Of a stretch of 64,000 bases of DNA, positions 52,105 to 59,887 are shown piece after piece. Under the pieces are notes generated by a model. It worked only from the letters and a program-made list of their open reading frames with translations, was not told the DNA's origin and searched no databases. The stretch is from Rhodobacter capsulatus. Lineage in GTDB: Bacteria > Pseudomonadota > Alphaproteobacteria > Rhodobacterales > Rhodobacteraceae. Numbering within the stretch: position 1 is the first letter of the stretch; each line of letters opens with the position of its first letter. The stretch lies in contig NZ_QKZO01000004.1 of the NCBI RefSeq assembly GCF_003254295.1, positions 1 to 64,000 on the forward strand. Direction: 5' to 3'. Both the position numbers and the translations under genes were made by a program.

Positions 52105-52890
52105 TCAGGCGGCTTTGGGCAACTGTTTGAGGTAGAGCCGCAGGCCCGCGTTGAGCTGGTAATCGGGCAGGCGTTCACCCTTCGCCGACCAAAGCACGTC
52201 GCATTGAGGCAGTGTGTCTTTCACCATCCGAATGGCCGCATCGGTGGTGTGGCCGAGGGTTTCGATTGCACTCTTGCCACTGCGCGACCGCTGGCTGATC
52301 TGCCAGATCAGTTGCCCCGCCTTGCTGTGGAAGGGAGGCAGCGGCCCAAGGATGCGGGAACGTTCGCCGTCAGACCACGGGCGAGAGGCGACGACGTGCC
52401 CCGACTGGCTGACGAAGAAGGGGTCGTCGGGGACATGCCGCAGATCGACGTCTTCGGGTTCGATGGTGGGGCGAGTGACAGGCGCGGCAGGAGGGGGTGA
52501 CGGGCGTTTGATCGTCGGCGGGCGCGCAGGTGTTGGAGGTGCCTTGGGTGCGGCGGGCTTGATCCGTGCCCAACGCTCGCGGGCGCGGGCAATGCCCTTA
52601 TCAAAGGCGCTGATATGCGCCCGCCCGCGCATTTCGACGGTCGGTTCAATCTCGCCGTCTAGGAGCTTGCGCACCCGTGCGGCGAAACGATCACCGTCGA
52701 GGTTGACGGCAGCGCACCAGAGGTTGCGCCACTGCGCCGACGTGCCTGCGCGGTCGGTCAGGAACCTGATGGCCGCGACGGCGGCGGTGTCGGCAGACTC
52801 GCCATCGCGGGAGTCGGTCGTGGTCATATCCGAGAATGCTTGGGCGAGGATGGCAGCGGCCAGCTTCACCTCCGGGGTAGAGTCGCCCAT
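52105..52890 (-). CDS. Hypothetical phage/satellite protein, 261 residues
   Basis: The N-terminal half is helical (VKLAAAILAQAFSDMTTTDS, LTDRAGTSAQWRNLWCAAVN). A Pro/Ala-rich linker (about residues 110-140, KAPPTPARPPTIKRPSPPPA) follows, then a C-terminal domain (PPFHSKAGQLIWQISQRSRS). No family recognised. The start is 3 bp after the next gene's stop, so it belongs to the same minus-strand operon. Confidence 0.6.
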   Translation of the reverse strand: MGDSTPEVKLAAAILAQAFSDMTTTDSRDGESADTAAVAAIRFLTDRAGTSAQWRNLWCAAVNLDGDRFAARVRKLLDGEIEPTVEMRGRAHISAFDKGIARARERWARIKPAAPKAPPTPARPPTIKRPSPPPAAPVTRPTIEPEDVDLRHVPDDPFFVSQSGHVVASRPWSDGERSRILGPLPPFHSKAGQLIWQISQRSRSGKSAIETLGHTTDAAIRMVKDTLPQCDVLWSAKGERLPDYQLNAGLRLYLKQLPKAA

Positions 52891-52893
52891 CGC

Positions 52894-53163
52894 TTAGGCG
52901 TTCAAGGCGTTCGCAACCGGGGTGATCCAGCGCCACGGCAGGTCGATGTGACCGTGCATGGCAGTGATGCGCAGGCCCGTCTCGACGGGATACACCTGAT
53001 AGGCCGGGGTGTTGTCCACGGGCGCCGTCGAAGGGTCGTTGACGAAGGCGAGCAGTTCGTTGCCGAGGTTGGTCGCGCCGTCGATCTTGAGATTGGCCGT
53101 GCTGTTGAGGTTGACCAAGACGATGGTGGCGGTCGTGCCGCTGAGGGTGGCCGAGAAGGTCAT
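52894..53163 (-). CDS. Hypothetical small protein, 89 residues
   Basis: AAGGGA precedes ATG 53,163. Beta-rich and hydrophobic at the start (MTFSATLSGTTATIVLVNLN), then QVYPVETGLRITAMHGHIDL. It resembles small phage decoration or head-tail proteins in composition only. Upstream 53,164-53,424 holds no convincing gene. Confidence 0.55.
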   Translation of the reverse strand: MTFSATLSGTTATIVLVNLNSTANLKIDGATNLGNELLAFVNDPSTAPVDNTPAYQVYPVETGLRITAMHGHIDLPWRWITPVANALNA

Positions 53164-53424
53164 GGGGATTGTTCCCTTTCAGGCGGCATGGGCAACGTGG
53201 GCGCACCCCTGCCGCGTGATCGAAACGGCACCCACGACAATGCGTATCATCTTGCTTCGGGGCGTTGGCGCGGACGTTAGGTAGAGCAGGCAGGGAATGA
53301 GGTGGCGCAGCAGCGCGTCAGCGCGGGCGGTGTGCTGTGTCGGGCATCGGCATAGGGCATGGGGCATCGAACCGAACAGCGCCTCAGCAGATCGTGGGGC
53401 GCTGTCGAGTTGCCGTGACAGGGA

Positions 53425-53850
53425 TCAGGGACGGGCTTTCGTCAGGACGAAGACATGACAGGCGGGCGGGTTCCAAAAGCCAAGAGACGGGTCAAGGGCC
53501 TCGAACGTGTCGAAACCCATCACGCCTGCCCAATGGCGTGCGAGGTCGATCTTCGGGCAGGTTTGCCAGTCCTGTGTGCCAAGATAGGGTTGGGTGACGA
53601 GATAGCGCATATTGCCGCCGTCGAAGGCGGCGGGATGGTCCGTCCACTCGAAGCCAAGGTGGGTATAGTGGCTGCGATGGCCGCGCAGATCACCGAAGAA
53701 CGTCCAGTTGGCATGACGCGGGCGCACCAGCTTTGCGCCAAGACGCTGCTCGAAGGTGGCGATGCGGTTGAGGTACTCGGGGTAAACGTCGCAGTTGCGC
53801 ATGTGATCACGGGTCAGCCACGAACTGCCGACGAGGTATTCAGTTTTCAT
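53425..53850 (-). CDS. Hypothetical protein, 141 residues
   Basis: A soluble aromatic-rich protein (KTEYLVGSSWLTRDHMRNCD, HANWTFFGDLRGHRSHYTHL, GFEWTDHPAAFDGG). No family recognised. First gene after the iteron region, so it may be the start of the late operon of the element. Confidence 0.55.
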   Translation of the reverse strand: MKTEYLVGSSWLTRDHMRNCDVYPEYLNRIATFEQRLGAKLVRPRHANWTFFGDLRGHRSHYTHLGFEWTDHPAAFDGGNMRYLVTQPYLGTQDWQTCPKIDLARHWAGVMGFDTFEALDPSLGFWNPPACHVFVLTKARP

Positions 53851-54502
53851 CTCGATGCCTTTGGTAGCCGATGGGAATGACGCCGCGACGATGCGGGGCG
53901 TCCGCGGCGGTCAACAAGCGGAGTATGAGGATACCGCCATGTTCCTGAGGTAATGTAGGTTAAAGACGACCTAATTGACCGACTATTCGCGAGCCATGTG
54001 TGCCATGGGTCAAACAATACATGATTAGATGGTCTACGTTGATTTCATTGGGGATTTTCGACGGCCAATTGCATACCGATGCAATCAGACCGAAAGCACA
54101 GTATCATCTGCGCGCAGACATGCGGAGATTTCGGGGGAAGTGTGGATCGCTGCACAGACGGCTTCGCCACCGCATCGACAGCATTGCCCTCGTGTCACGG
54201 TTGTCACGGTTGTCACGGTGGTTTCGACAAGAGAGAGTTTTTTCACGAAAACACACGCGAAACCGTCATCATCATCATCATCATCATCTCTCTTATATTA
54301 TATACCGTGACAACCGTGACAGCGCGCAGCAAACCCATGTTTTCCAAGCGCAATCCCCTGTCACGGTTTCCACTTCCGCACCGTGACGCGTCACGGATTA
54401 AGCGTGACACGCCGCTGAAAGCCCAACCGCTTTGCTCAACTACTGCCTCGGCAAAGCGTGACAAACCGTGACACGACACGGCCTGTCACGCCCTAAACCG
54501 TG
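53851..54502. other. Candidate replication origin with TGTCACGGT iterons
   Basis: No gene fits here. TGTCACGGT occurs three times in perfect tandem at 54,193-54,219. Its complement ACCGTGACA occurs twice in tandem at 54,305-54,322. Further full or partial copies lie at 54,360, 54,381-54,397, 54,403, 54,436-54,453 and 54,473-54,500. Between the two tandem sets lies an AT-rich tract (CTCTTATATTATATA, 54,290-54,305) preceded by about seven CAT triplets. Iterons flanking an unwinding tract, next to a primase and a helicase gene, is the layout of satellite and plasmid origins. Confidence 0.7.
54193..54219. repeat. Three tandem 9-bp iterons
   Basis: TGTCACGGT at 54,193, 54,202 and 54,211 without spacers. 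Confidence 0.85.
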
Positions 54503-56215
54503 TCACTCGCCCGAGCCAACCACGTCCTGCAACCGCGTCAAGTCGATGCGCAGCGCAGAAGGTCGATGCGCCAACCGTGGCACGCGCACCGTCCACTTGT
54601 CGCCCTTGGCTGGCCGATGCAGGATGCCCCGCAGGTGCAGCCAGCCGTAAAGCCGCGCCCTGCCGAAACCATCCATGATCTTGGCCATCGCCTCGGCGCG
54701 CAGATAGACGAACTCGCTATCAAACCAGCCATCGCGCTCCTTGTAGGAATTGCCGATTTCCCCCTCGTCCTGGCCGAACGGCGAGCCATCATCGTCGCCA
54801 TCTTCTTCCGCCAACTGCATGATCGAAACGCGCAGGTTACGCTCGATGAAGGCCAAGACAGCCCGGCCAATCTGCAAGTCGTCGTCGAACACTTCGCGAA
54901 CCTCGCTCGACCATTGCGCCCAAACCTGATCGACAACCGCCGTGTCGATGCCCATGACCTCGCCCGTCAGTTTCAACTGGGCGAAGGCGTTTGCGGCGCG
55001 GCCCAACTTCGGATCATCGCCCGCATAGAGCGCTTGCGCGGCCCGCCCATGCCGCTCTTTCAGATCGGCCATACCCACCACGCGCCGGACAAACTCAGGG
55101 CCTGCCGTGCCGTAGTGCATCCGCAGCATTGCCTCGAACTCGTTGACCGCCGCCCCGTCGATGATCGGCAACCAATCCGTCATGTCAATGTCCACCAGCC
55201 GCGTAACCATGCCTGCCGCCTGCTGCTGTTCCATCGCCTCGAAGATGCCTTCGACCGACTTCTCGGACGACATGATGCAGTTCAGCAGCCAACGGCGACG
55301 GCGCTGCATTTCTGCGTTCGATTTCATCCGCTCCTTGCCCATGCCGTTACCGAACAGATAAGCGAACTGGCCGAGGATGTTCTTGTTCGCGGTCTTCAAC
55401 TCGTCGAGGGACAGGCCGATACCATTGCCACCCTCGAACAGGCCTTCCAGCGCATTTTCCGTGGTGATGAATGACTTGAGGCACCCTGACGCATCAGGCC
55501 GCCCCCAGCACCCAGCGGCTGCCTTCAACGCTGCGGTCTTGCCCGACCCTGACGGTCCATAGGCGTTGAACGCCGTGCCCGTTTCAATGCCCAACGGCTC
55601 AAGCAGCACGGACGACAGGCCGACCAAGATGGCGAACAGCCAAGCAGGCTTCTGCTGCGCCCGTGATAGCACCTCGCGTTCCCAGTCATCGAAGGTCGAG
55701 CGGCGATCATAGACGGCAAGGTTGGCTTCGGTTTTCAGGACATGGCCGACGCCAAGCAACACCGTGTCACCGACGACAAAGGCACCGTTGCGCTGCCAGC
55801 CGTTGCGGGTGTAGCCGATCACCTCTGGCGGGCGCGTTTCCATGAACATGCGGGCGAGCAGGGACAGGTGCTTCGGGTTGAAGTACGCCTTGCGCGCGGC
55901 AAGCCACTTGCCGATGTCTTGGGCTTGGATCAGGTCTTCGCGTTTGACGGTCGCGCGGCGGTCGTCGATGCGGACAAGCAGCCCCGCGTCCACCTCTGAG
56001 TCGATAGGATCGACAAGGCCCTCAATGTCGATGATGGACGAGGCGACCCTGACCGTTTCGTCATACGCCTTTCCGGCCTTCGACACCTTGCTTTCGATGA
56101 ACCAAACGCCATCCTCGCGGATTTCGATGGAGGTTTTCGAGTCCAAGTCATACCGCGTGATCACCAGCGGTTCGGCGGGCACGTTCTCGGGCGTGCGCAT
56201 AGTGATGTCTTCCAT
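54503..56215 (-). CDS. DUF927-domain replicative helicase-like protein
   Basis: A 570-residue P-loop ATPase. DUF927 begins near residue 130 (YFNPKHLSLLARMFMETRPP, VIGYTRNGWQRNGAFVVGDT), with Walker A AYGPSGSGKTAALKAAAGCW and Walker B IGLSLDELKTANKN. The C-terminal 150 residues form a separate helical/winged region (AEAMAKIMDGFGRARLYGWL). DUF927 proteins serve as hexameric helicases in plasmids, prophages and satellites. ATG 56,215 overlaps the primase stop (TAATG) and has GAGGAG at 8 nt. It should work with the primase at the iteron region just downstream. Confidence 0.85.
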   Translation of the reverse strand: MEDITMRTPENVPAEPLVITRYDLDSKTSIEIREDGVWFIESKVSKAGKAYDETVRVASSIIDIEGLVDPIDSEVDAGLLVRIDDRRATVKREDLIQAQDIGKWLAARKAYFNPKHLSLLARMFMETRPPEVIGYTRNGWQRNGAFVVGDTVLLGVGHVLKTEANLAVYDRRSTFDDWEREVLSRAQQKPAWLFAILVGLSSVLLEPLGIETGTAFNAYGPSGSGKTAALKAAAGCWGRPDASGCLKSFITTENALEGLFEGGNGIGLSLDELKTANKNILGQFAYLFGNGMGKERMKSNAEMQRRRRWLLNCIMSSEKSVEGIFEAMEQQQAAGMVTRLVDIDMTDWLPIIDGAAVNEFEAMLRMHYGTAGPEFVRRVVGMADLKERHGRAAQALYAGDDPKLGRAANAFAQLKLTGEVMGIDTAVVDQVWAQWSSEVREVFDDDLQIGRAVLAFIERNLRVSIMQLAEEDGDDDGSPFGQDEGEIGNSYKERDGWFDSEFVYLRAEAMAKIMDGFGRARLYGWLHLRGILHRPAKGDKWTVRVPRLAHRPSALRIDLTRLQDVVGSGE

Positions 56216-57072
56216 TACCATTTCTCCTCGCCGAAGAATTTCTTCACGGCGTCCTCGGCCATCTGACGGATGCGCGGGCGCAGCTTGCGCCAATCATCGG
56301 TCCGCAGGTGCGCCGGGAAGTTGTTTTCGATGAAGGTTGCGATGTCTTCGGGCGAATAGCCTTGCGAGACGAGCCACGCTGTGACGGTCAGACAAGTCGG
56401 GTGTCGCGATCCATCATGAAGGCCGATGATTGCGCGCTGCGCCGCATCAATGCCGTCCTTTCGCAGCGACTCCCGCAGTTCGTCAATTCCCGTCCAACCG
56501 AGCTTGCGGCCATGATGGTCGCGGGTTTCCAACAGCGGTTTGATGGTGTCGAGCCACGCCGTCACCTGCTCCTGCGTCACCTCGGGCAGATCGCCGGGGG
56601 TCACGTCGAGAAGTGACCTGCCCGGCCAGTCATAGGCTTTCTTGGTTGTGGGGTGCGTTCCGAAGATGGCGACCTGACCGGACGAGCCGAACACTTCGAC
56701 CCCGTTCAGCTTCTGCGACCGCACGGCGCCCCGAAAGAACGCCATGTACTTCGGATGATTGCCGACGCGGACGAATTCCGACTGGATGCCGCAATCGTAG
56801 CCGCCAATCTCCGTGATGCGGCGGTTGAGCGCCGGATCAGTCAGGTCAATGTCGAGGGCAACGATCTCGCGGCATTCACCGAACACCATGCCCGTCAGAG
56901 GCATCCGCCCCATGCGCCCGCGATACCATTCGCGCAGCGTATCGAGGGGGATGTCTTCGTGCTGGTAAGCTGCCCACTTGACCGCAGGCTTCTTCTGCCC
57001 CGTGTCGATGGTCAGGGGGATGATATTGTGCCAGCCGTTCGGCACCATCTTGGCCGCGACGTCAGCGAACAT
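56215..57072 (-). CDS. Primase-polymerase (prim-pol) domain protein
   Basis: A 285-residue protein. After GWHNIIPLTIDTGQKKPAVK the catalytic carboxylates appear in REIVALDIDLTDPALNRRI, followed by YMAFFRGAVRS and VEVFGSSGQVAIFGTHP, as in bifunctional primase-polymerases of mobile elements. The C-terminal 90 residues are helical (SLRKDGIDAAQRAIIGLHDG, YSPEDIATFIENNF). Start ATG 57,072 is fixed by GAGGAG 7 nt upstream; the longer open frame is antisense to other genes. It is translationally coupled to the DUF927 helicase gene. Confidence 0.83.
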   Translation of the reverse strand: MFADVAAKMVPNGWHNIIPLTIDTGQKKPAVKWAAYQHEDIPLDTLREWYRGRMGRMPLTGMVFGECREIVALDIDLTDPALNRRITEIGGYDCGIQSEFVRVGNHPKYMAFFRGAVRSQKLNGVEVFGSSGQVAIFGTHPTTKKAYDWPGRSLLDVTPGDLPEVTQEQVTAWLDTIKPLLETRDHHGRKLGWTGIDELRESLRKDGIDAAQRAIIGLHDGSRHPTCLTVTAWLVSQGYSPEDIATFIENNFPAHLRTDDWRKLRPRIRQMAEDAVKKFFGEEKW

Positions 57073-57463
57073 GGAACAACTCCTCGAGCGCGAGGATTGC
57101 CGCTGTCTCGTCATGCAAGGCGAACGGTTCGCACGGCCTGACATCACGCAGCCAGATCGACTTGCCATCGACGTCCAGCCGGAACCAGTGGAACGTGTTG
57201 CGCACCTTCGCGGCGAGAGCCTTCGCGTCGAAGTGGACGGCCTCAAATTCGGCGGCGAAGCCGTCACCGATCATCTTTTGAATCAGCCACCAGTTATGCC
57301 CGCGCGTCGAATTGCGCGGTGACTGAGGGTTGAAAACGAGGGTCAACTCGAAGGGTTTCAGGTCAGGGGTTTGGCATTGCAGCGCAAGCACATGGCCGCC
57401 CAACTGGTCGTAGACCTCGATTTCCGAGATCCACGCTTTGGTTTTTGCTTGTCTATTCATCAT
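57062..57463 (-). CDS. Hypothetical protein, 133 residues
   Basis: Mixed alpha/beta small protein (WISEIEVYDQLGGHVLALQC, NWWLIQKMIGDGFAAEFEAV, FHWFRLDVDGKSIWLRDVRP). No family recognised. It overlaps the primase gene start by 11 nt, so it is part of the replication operon. Confidence 0.6.
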   Translation of the reverse strand: MMNRQAKTKAWISEIEVYDQLGGHVLALQCQTPDLKPFELTLVFNPQSPRNSTRGHNWWLIQKMIGDGFAAEFEAVHFDAKALAAKVRNTFHWFRLDVDGKSIWLRDVRPCEPFALHDETAAILALEELFHVR

Positions 57464-57614
57464 CTTGTCCTAGGAGCGGACAAGCAGGTTCCTCATTCCG
57501 TGGTCGATCAGTTCGCAAGCATCTGATATAAGCAAGTTATCCCGACTTAACGCGCTTTCGATGCTCTACGCGCATGATTACGACCGAGGCGAGTGCCAGC
57601 TTGCCTCGGTCAAT

Positions 57615-57848
57615 TCATGCGGCGATGCGCGAACGGTTCAGCCAAGCGATCAAATCCGACCGCATGTAGCGGACGATCTTCGATGCGGGCTGGCTGTAGG
57701 GCGGCCCCGACCTGCGCTTGCGGTGGTCACGCAGATAGTCCTCGGACACGCCAAGGAATTGCGCGGCCTGCGCCGGGGTCATGATTTCAGGGAAACTCTG
57801 CGCTTCGATAGCCGTGCGCAACTCGGCAAGGAGGGAGTCTGGAGTCAT
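57615..57848 (-). CDS. AlpA/excisionase-like HTH protein
   Basis: A 77-residue protein with the winged-helix plan of AlpA/Xis factors: IMTPAQAAQFLGVSEDYLRD, then HRKRRSGPPYSQPASKIVRY and MRSDLIAWLNRSRI. ATG 57,848 is chosen as the start; upstream GTG is possible. It sits between the integrase and replication genes, the usual place for the switch/excision factor of satellites and prophages, and likely regulates excision of the 42-kb element and the replication operon. Confidence 0.78.
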   Translation of the reverse strand: MTPDSLLAELRTAIEAQSFPEIMTPAQAAQFLGVSEDYLRDHRKRRSGPPYSQPASKIVRYMRSDLIAWLNRSRIAA

Positions 57849-58024
57849 GGGTGTTCTCACATTGAGGGCACCTGATGACCGCGCGCTTTCCTCCCATCCT
57901 CTCCACTGACCGCCTTCACACGCCCTTGGGCTGCTTCGGGTTCCTCGGCCTGTCAGTTTCGCAGTCGCGTCACGGCCTCACTCGACAGGGGGTTTCCCGC
58001 AAGTGGAGGCAAGGTATATCCAAT

Positions 58025-59221
58025 CTAAGCACGTCTGAGCATGTCTTCAACCGACAAGGCAGGTGCGCTTTTGGAAACGATCTGGTTCGCGATGGCGTTT
58101 GCATCGGCATGTGACCCAAGATCGTGCATATAGCGGCCAGCGGCACCCTGCATGATGGTCACGTCGCCGCGCATCCAGTTGATTACTGGACCTGAAAGAC
58201 CCGCTTTTGCCGCCGCCGACGAAAACAGGTGGCGAGTGTCATGGGGGCGCAGCACCCCTCCGTTGTCCACGTCATTGCCGTCAATGTCGATCTGTCGAAG
58301 GCCCGTGATGGGCTTATTGTAGTGCCGCCCCTCGAAGACGATCTGATCATGTGTCCGCGGCGTCAGGCGGAAAACGTCGAGGGCAGCGTCCGACAGGGGG
58401 AACGTGCGCCGAAGGCCGTTCTTCATCCGCCCGAGGGTCAGCATCTTCTCGTCGAAGTCGATGTCTTGCCAGCGCAGGGCGCGGATGTTGCACATCCGAA
58501 AGCCCGTGAACAGCAGCGCCAGCCACGCCGCCCGCCGCGTCATGTTCGGCACCTTCGAGATCGCTTCCATCGCGGGCCAACGCTTTGCCTCGTCGAACAG
58601 CAGTTCCCGTGTCCGCGCCTCATACCCCTTCACGCGATAGGTGGGGTCATGTTCATAACCGTCGTCCCGGTATGCAAGCTGGGTGCCGTAGATCGCGCCC
58701 AGCGCGCGCAGCAGACAGCTTGCCGTGGTAGGCTTGTTCGCCATCGCCTTGATCTTCTCGTTGACCATCTGCCGCGTGATGTCCGTGATGGGCATGTCGA
58801 GCCACCGGGGCGTGTGAAGGCGCAGCATGGCGGCATAACCCGCCGCCGTTTCCTCCGACACATGACGCTGGCGCGGGTCGAGGGCCTTCGTGACATGCTG
58901 CTCAAGCGCGACCCGCAGGGTGATCTCGGGTGCGTTGCGCGGGGCATCGTTGCGGACGATCACGCCTGCGTCTTCGATGCGGGTGTTGAACTCGGCCGCC
59001 GTCTGCGCCGCCTCGATCACGGTCATGGCAGGCCATGTCCCAAGGGTTTCCGTGAAGTTTTGCCCCTTCCAAAACTTGCGGAAGCGCCACGTCTTCGACC
59101 GTGCGCCGACTTCAAGGTAGAGGTTGGGGTAGCGGCTGTCGCGGTAGCGGGTCGCTGCGCCGCCAGTGTGGGCCGCCTTGTCGAGCGCGCCCTTCGTGAA
59201 TGTCATTTCCAGCGTTGCCAT
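58025..59221 (-). CDS. Tyrosine recombinase, integrase of the 42-kb element
   Basis: A 398-residue integrase with an N-terminal DUF4102-like arm-binding domain (TFTKGALDKAA..., RYRDSRYPNLYLEVGARSKT), a core-binding domain, and a catalytic domain with Arg (FTGFRMCNIRALRW), HxxR (LRPHDTRHLFSS) and Tyr (MQGAAGRYMHD). ATG 59,221 has GAGG 6 nt upstream. The gene ends the element at its right side, 126 bp from the core, with ATGCAATTG arm repeats between. It should have inserted the element in the tRNA-Arg anticodon loop. The Tyr context is less typical than in many relatives. Confidence 0.88.
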   Translation of the reverse strand: MATLEMTFTKGALDKAAHTGGAATRYRDSRYPNLYLEVGARSKTWRFRKFWKGQNFTETLGTWPAMTVIEAAQTAAEFNTRIEDAGVIVRNDAPRNAPEITLRVALEQHVTKALDPRQRHVSEETAAGYAAMLRLHTPRWLDMPITDITRQMVNEKIKAMANKPTTASCLLRALGAIYGTQLAYRDDGYEHDPTYRVKGYEARTRELLFDEAKRWPAMEAISKVPNMTRRAAWLALLFTGFRMCNIRALRWQDIDFDEKMLTLGRMKNGLRRTFPLSDAALDVFRLTPRTHDQIVFEGRHYNKPITGLRQIDIDGNDVDNGGVLRPHDTRHLFSSAAAKAGLSGPVINWMRGDVTIMQGAAGRYMHDLGSHADANAIANQIVSKSAPALSVEDMLRRA

Positions 59222-59231
59222 GATCGGCCTC

Positions 59232-59255
59232 ATGCAATTGTCTATGCAATTGCAT
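59232..59255. repeat. Right arm-type repeats, ATGCAATTG
   Basis: Direct copies at 59,232 and 59,244; the second is part of the palindrome ATGCAATTGCAT (59,244-59,255). They match the left-end copies at 17,368-17,387 and overlap the integrase promoter region, so the integrase may also control its own gene. Confidence 0.7.
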
Positions 59256-59346
59256 GTCACCCATCACCCGGTCTGATCAACCGAAGATGCTGATTTTATT
59301 AGGTAATCCAACCGTCAGCACGGGTTAGCATGGTCGGATTCTGGAA

Positions 59347-59385
59347 TTAGAAGGCAGCTGCTCTATCCAGCTGAGCTACGGGACC
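59347..59385 (-). pseudogene. 5' half of host tRNA-Arg(UCU) with right attachment core (attR)
   Basis: Read on the minus strand from 59,385: acceptor GGTCCCG, D-arm GCTCAGCTGGATAGAGC, anticodon 5' strand GCTGC, and loop CTTCTAA, after which homology to a tRNA stops. The core TTAGAAGG is 59,347-59,354. It completes the 3' half at 17,260-17,305. The promoter of the original tRNA remains on this side, so a truncated transcript may still be made. Confidence 0.93.
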
Positions 59386-59428
59386 GCATGCCCCCCTTTT
59401 GCGCCAAGCGCGAAAGGCATGCAAGCAT

Positions 59429-59887
59429 TCACAGCGCCCGCGTCATGAAGACCGAATTCGGATCATGCCCGTAACCCTCGAACGGGCCGCATTCGACGAA
59501 GCCCTCGGCCAGATAGAGCGCCCGCGCCGGGCCGAAACTGTCTTGCGATCCGGTCTCGAGGCTGACACGGGCAAATCCCAGGCGCCGGGCCTCGCCCACC
59601 AGATGCACGACCAGCGCCCGCGCCAGCCCCATGCCGCGCATTTCGGACAGCACATGCATCGATTTCACCTCGGCATGATGGGCGTCGATCCGCTTCAGCG
59701 CGCCCATGCCCACCGGCCGCCCCTCGAAGCGCAGCACGTAAAACCAGATCCCCGGGGCCGCCAGCGCCGAGGCGGGCAGCATGTGGATCGATTCGGGCGG
59801 CGTGTCGGCATGCATCGCAACCGTGTGCCGTTCGTGCAACAGCGCCAGCTCCGGCGCCAACGGCGAAGAAAGTTCAATCTCGATCAT
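59429..59887 (-). CDS. GNAT-family N-acetyltransferase
   Basis: A 152-residue protein with the GNAT core: GIWFYVLRFEGRPVGMGALK (strands 2-4), EVKSMHVLSEMRGMGLARAL (motif A with the R/Q-x-x-G-x-G/A acetyl-CoA loop), and ARALYLAEGFVECGPFEGYG (motif B). It is predicted to acetylate a small molecule or amino group; the substrate is not evident. Start ATG 59,887 has GAGA upstream and overlaps the end of the Kdo-transferase gene by 14 nt, so it is the last gene of a minus-strand host operon. Confidence 0.88.
   Translation of the reverse strand: MIEIELSSPLAPELALLHERHTVAMHADTPPESIHMLPASALAAPGIWFYVLRFEGRPVGMGALKRIDAHHAEVKSMHVLSEMRGMGLARALVVHLVGEARRLGFARVSLETGSQDSFGPARALYLAEGFVECGPFEGYGHDPNSVFMTRAL

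Larger units (their letters stand above)
17298..59354. mobile_element. 42-kb integrative element inside the tRNA-Arg anticodon loop, satellite-like backbone
   Basis: Both ends carry the 8-bp core TTAGAAGG (17,298-17,305 and 59,347-59,354), the complement of the tRNA-Arg(UCU) anticodon loop. Both ends also carry paired ATGCAATTG repeats. An integrase gene lies at the right end. Without the nested IS66 unit (21,223-48,731 plus one target copy) the element is about 14.5 kb. It has the gene order integrase, AlpA-like, primase-polymerase, DUF927 helicase, iteron region, small genes, terS, terL pieces, and cargo genes at the far end. That size and order resemble phage-inducible satellites, although a satellite with terL and no capsid genes is unusual; a deleted prophage is the alternative. 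Boundaries are firm; the class is inference. Confidence 0.88.

Noticed and set aside
54243-54479. Possible small protein with a methionine run, and a CRISPR-like look of the TGTCACG repeats
   Set aside because: The Met run is the CAT microsatellite read backwards. The repeats are 9 bp without uniform spacers and no cas genes exist, so an iteron origin fits and a CRISPR array does not.
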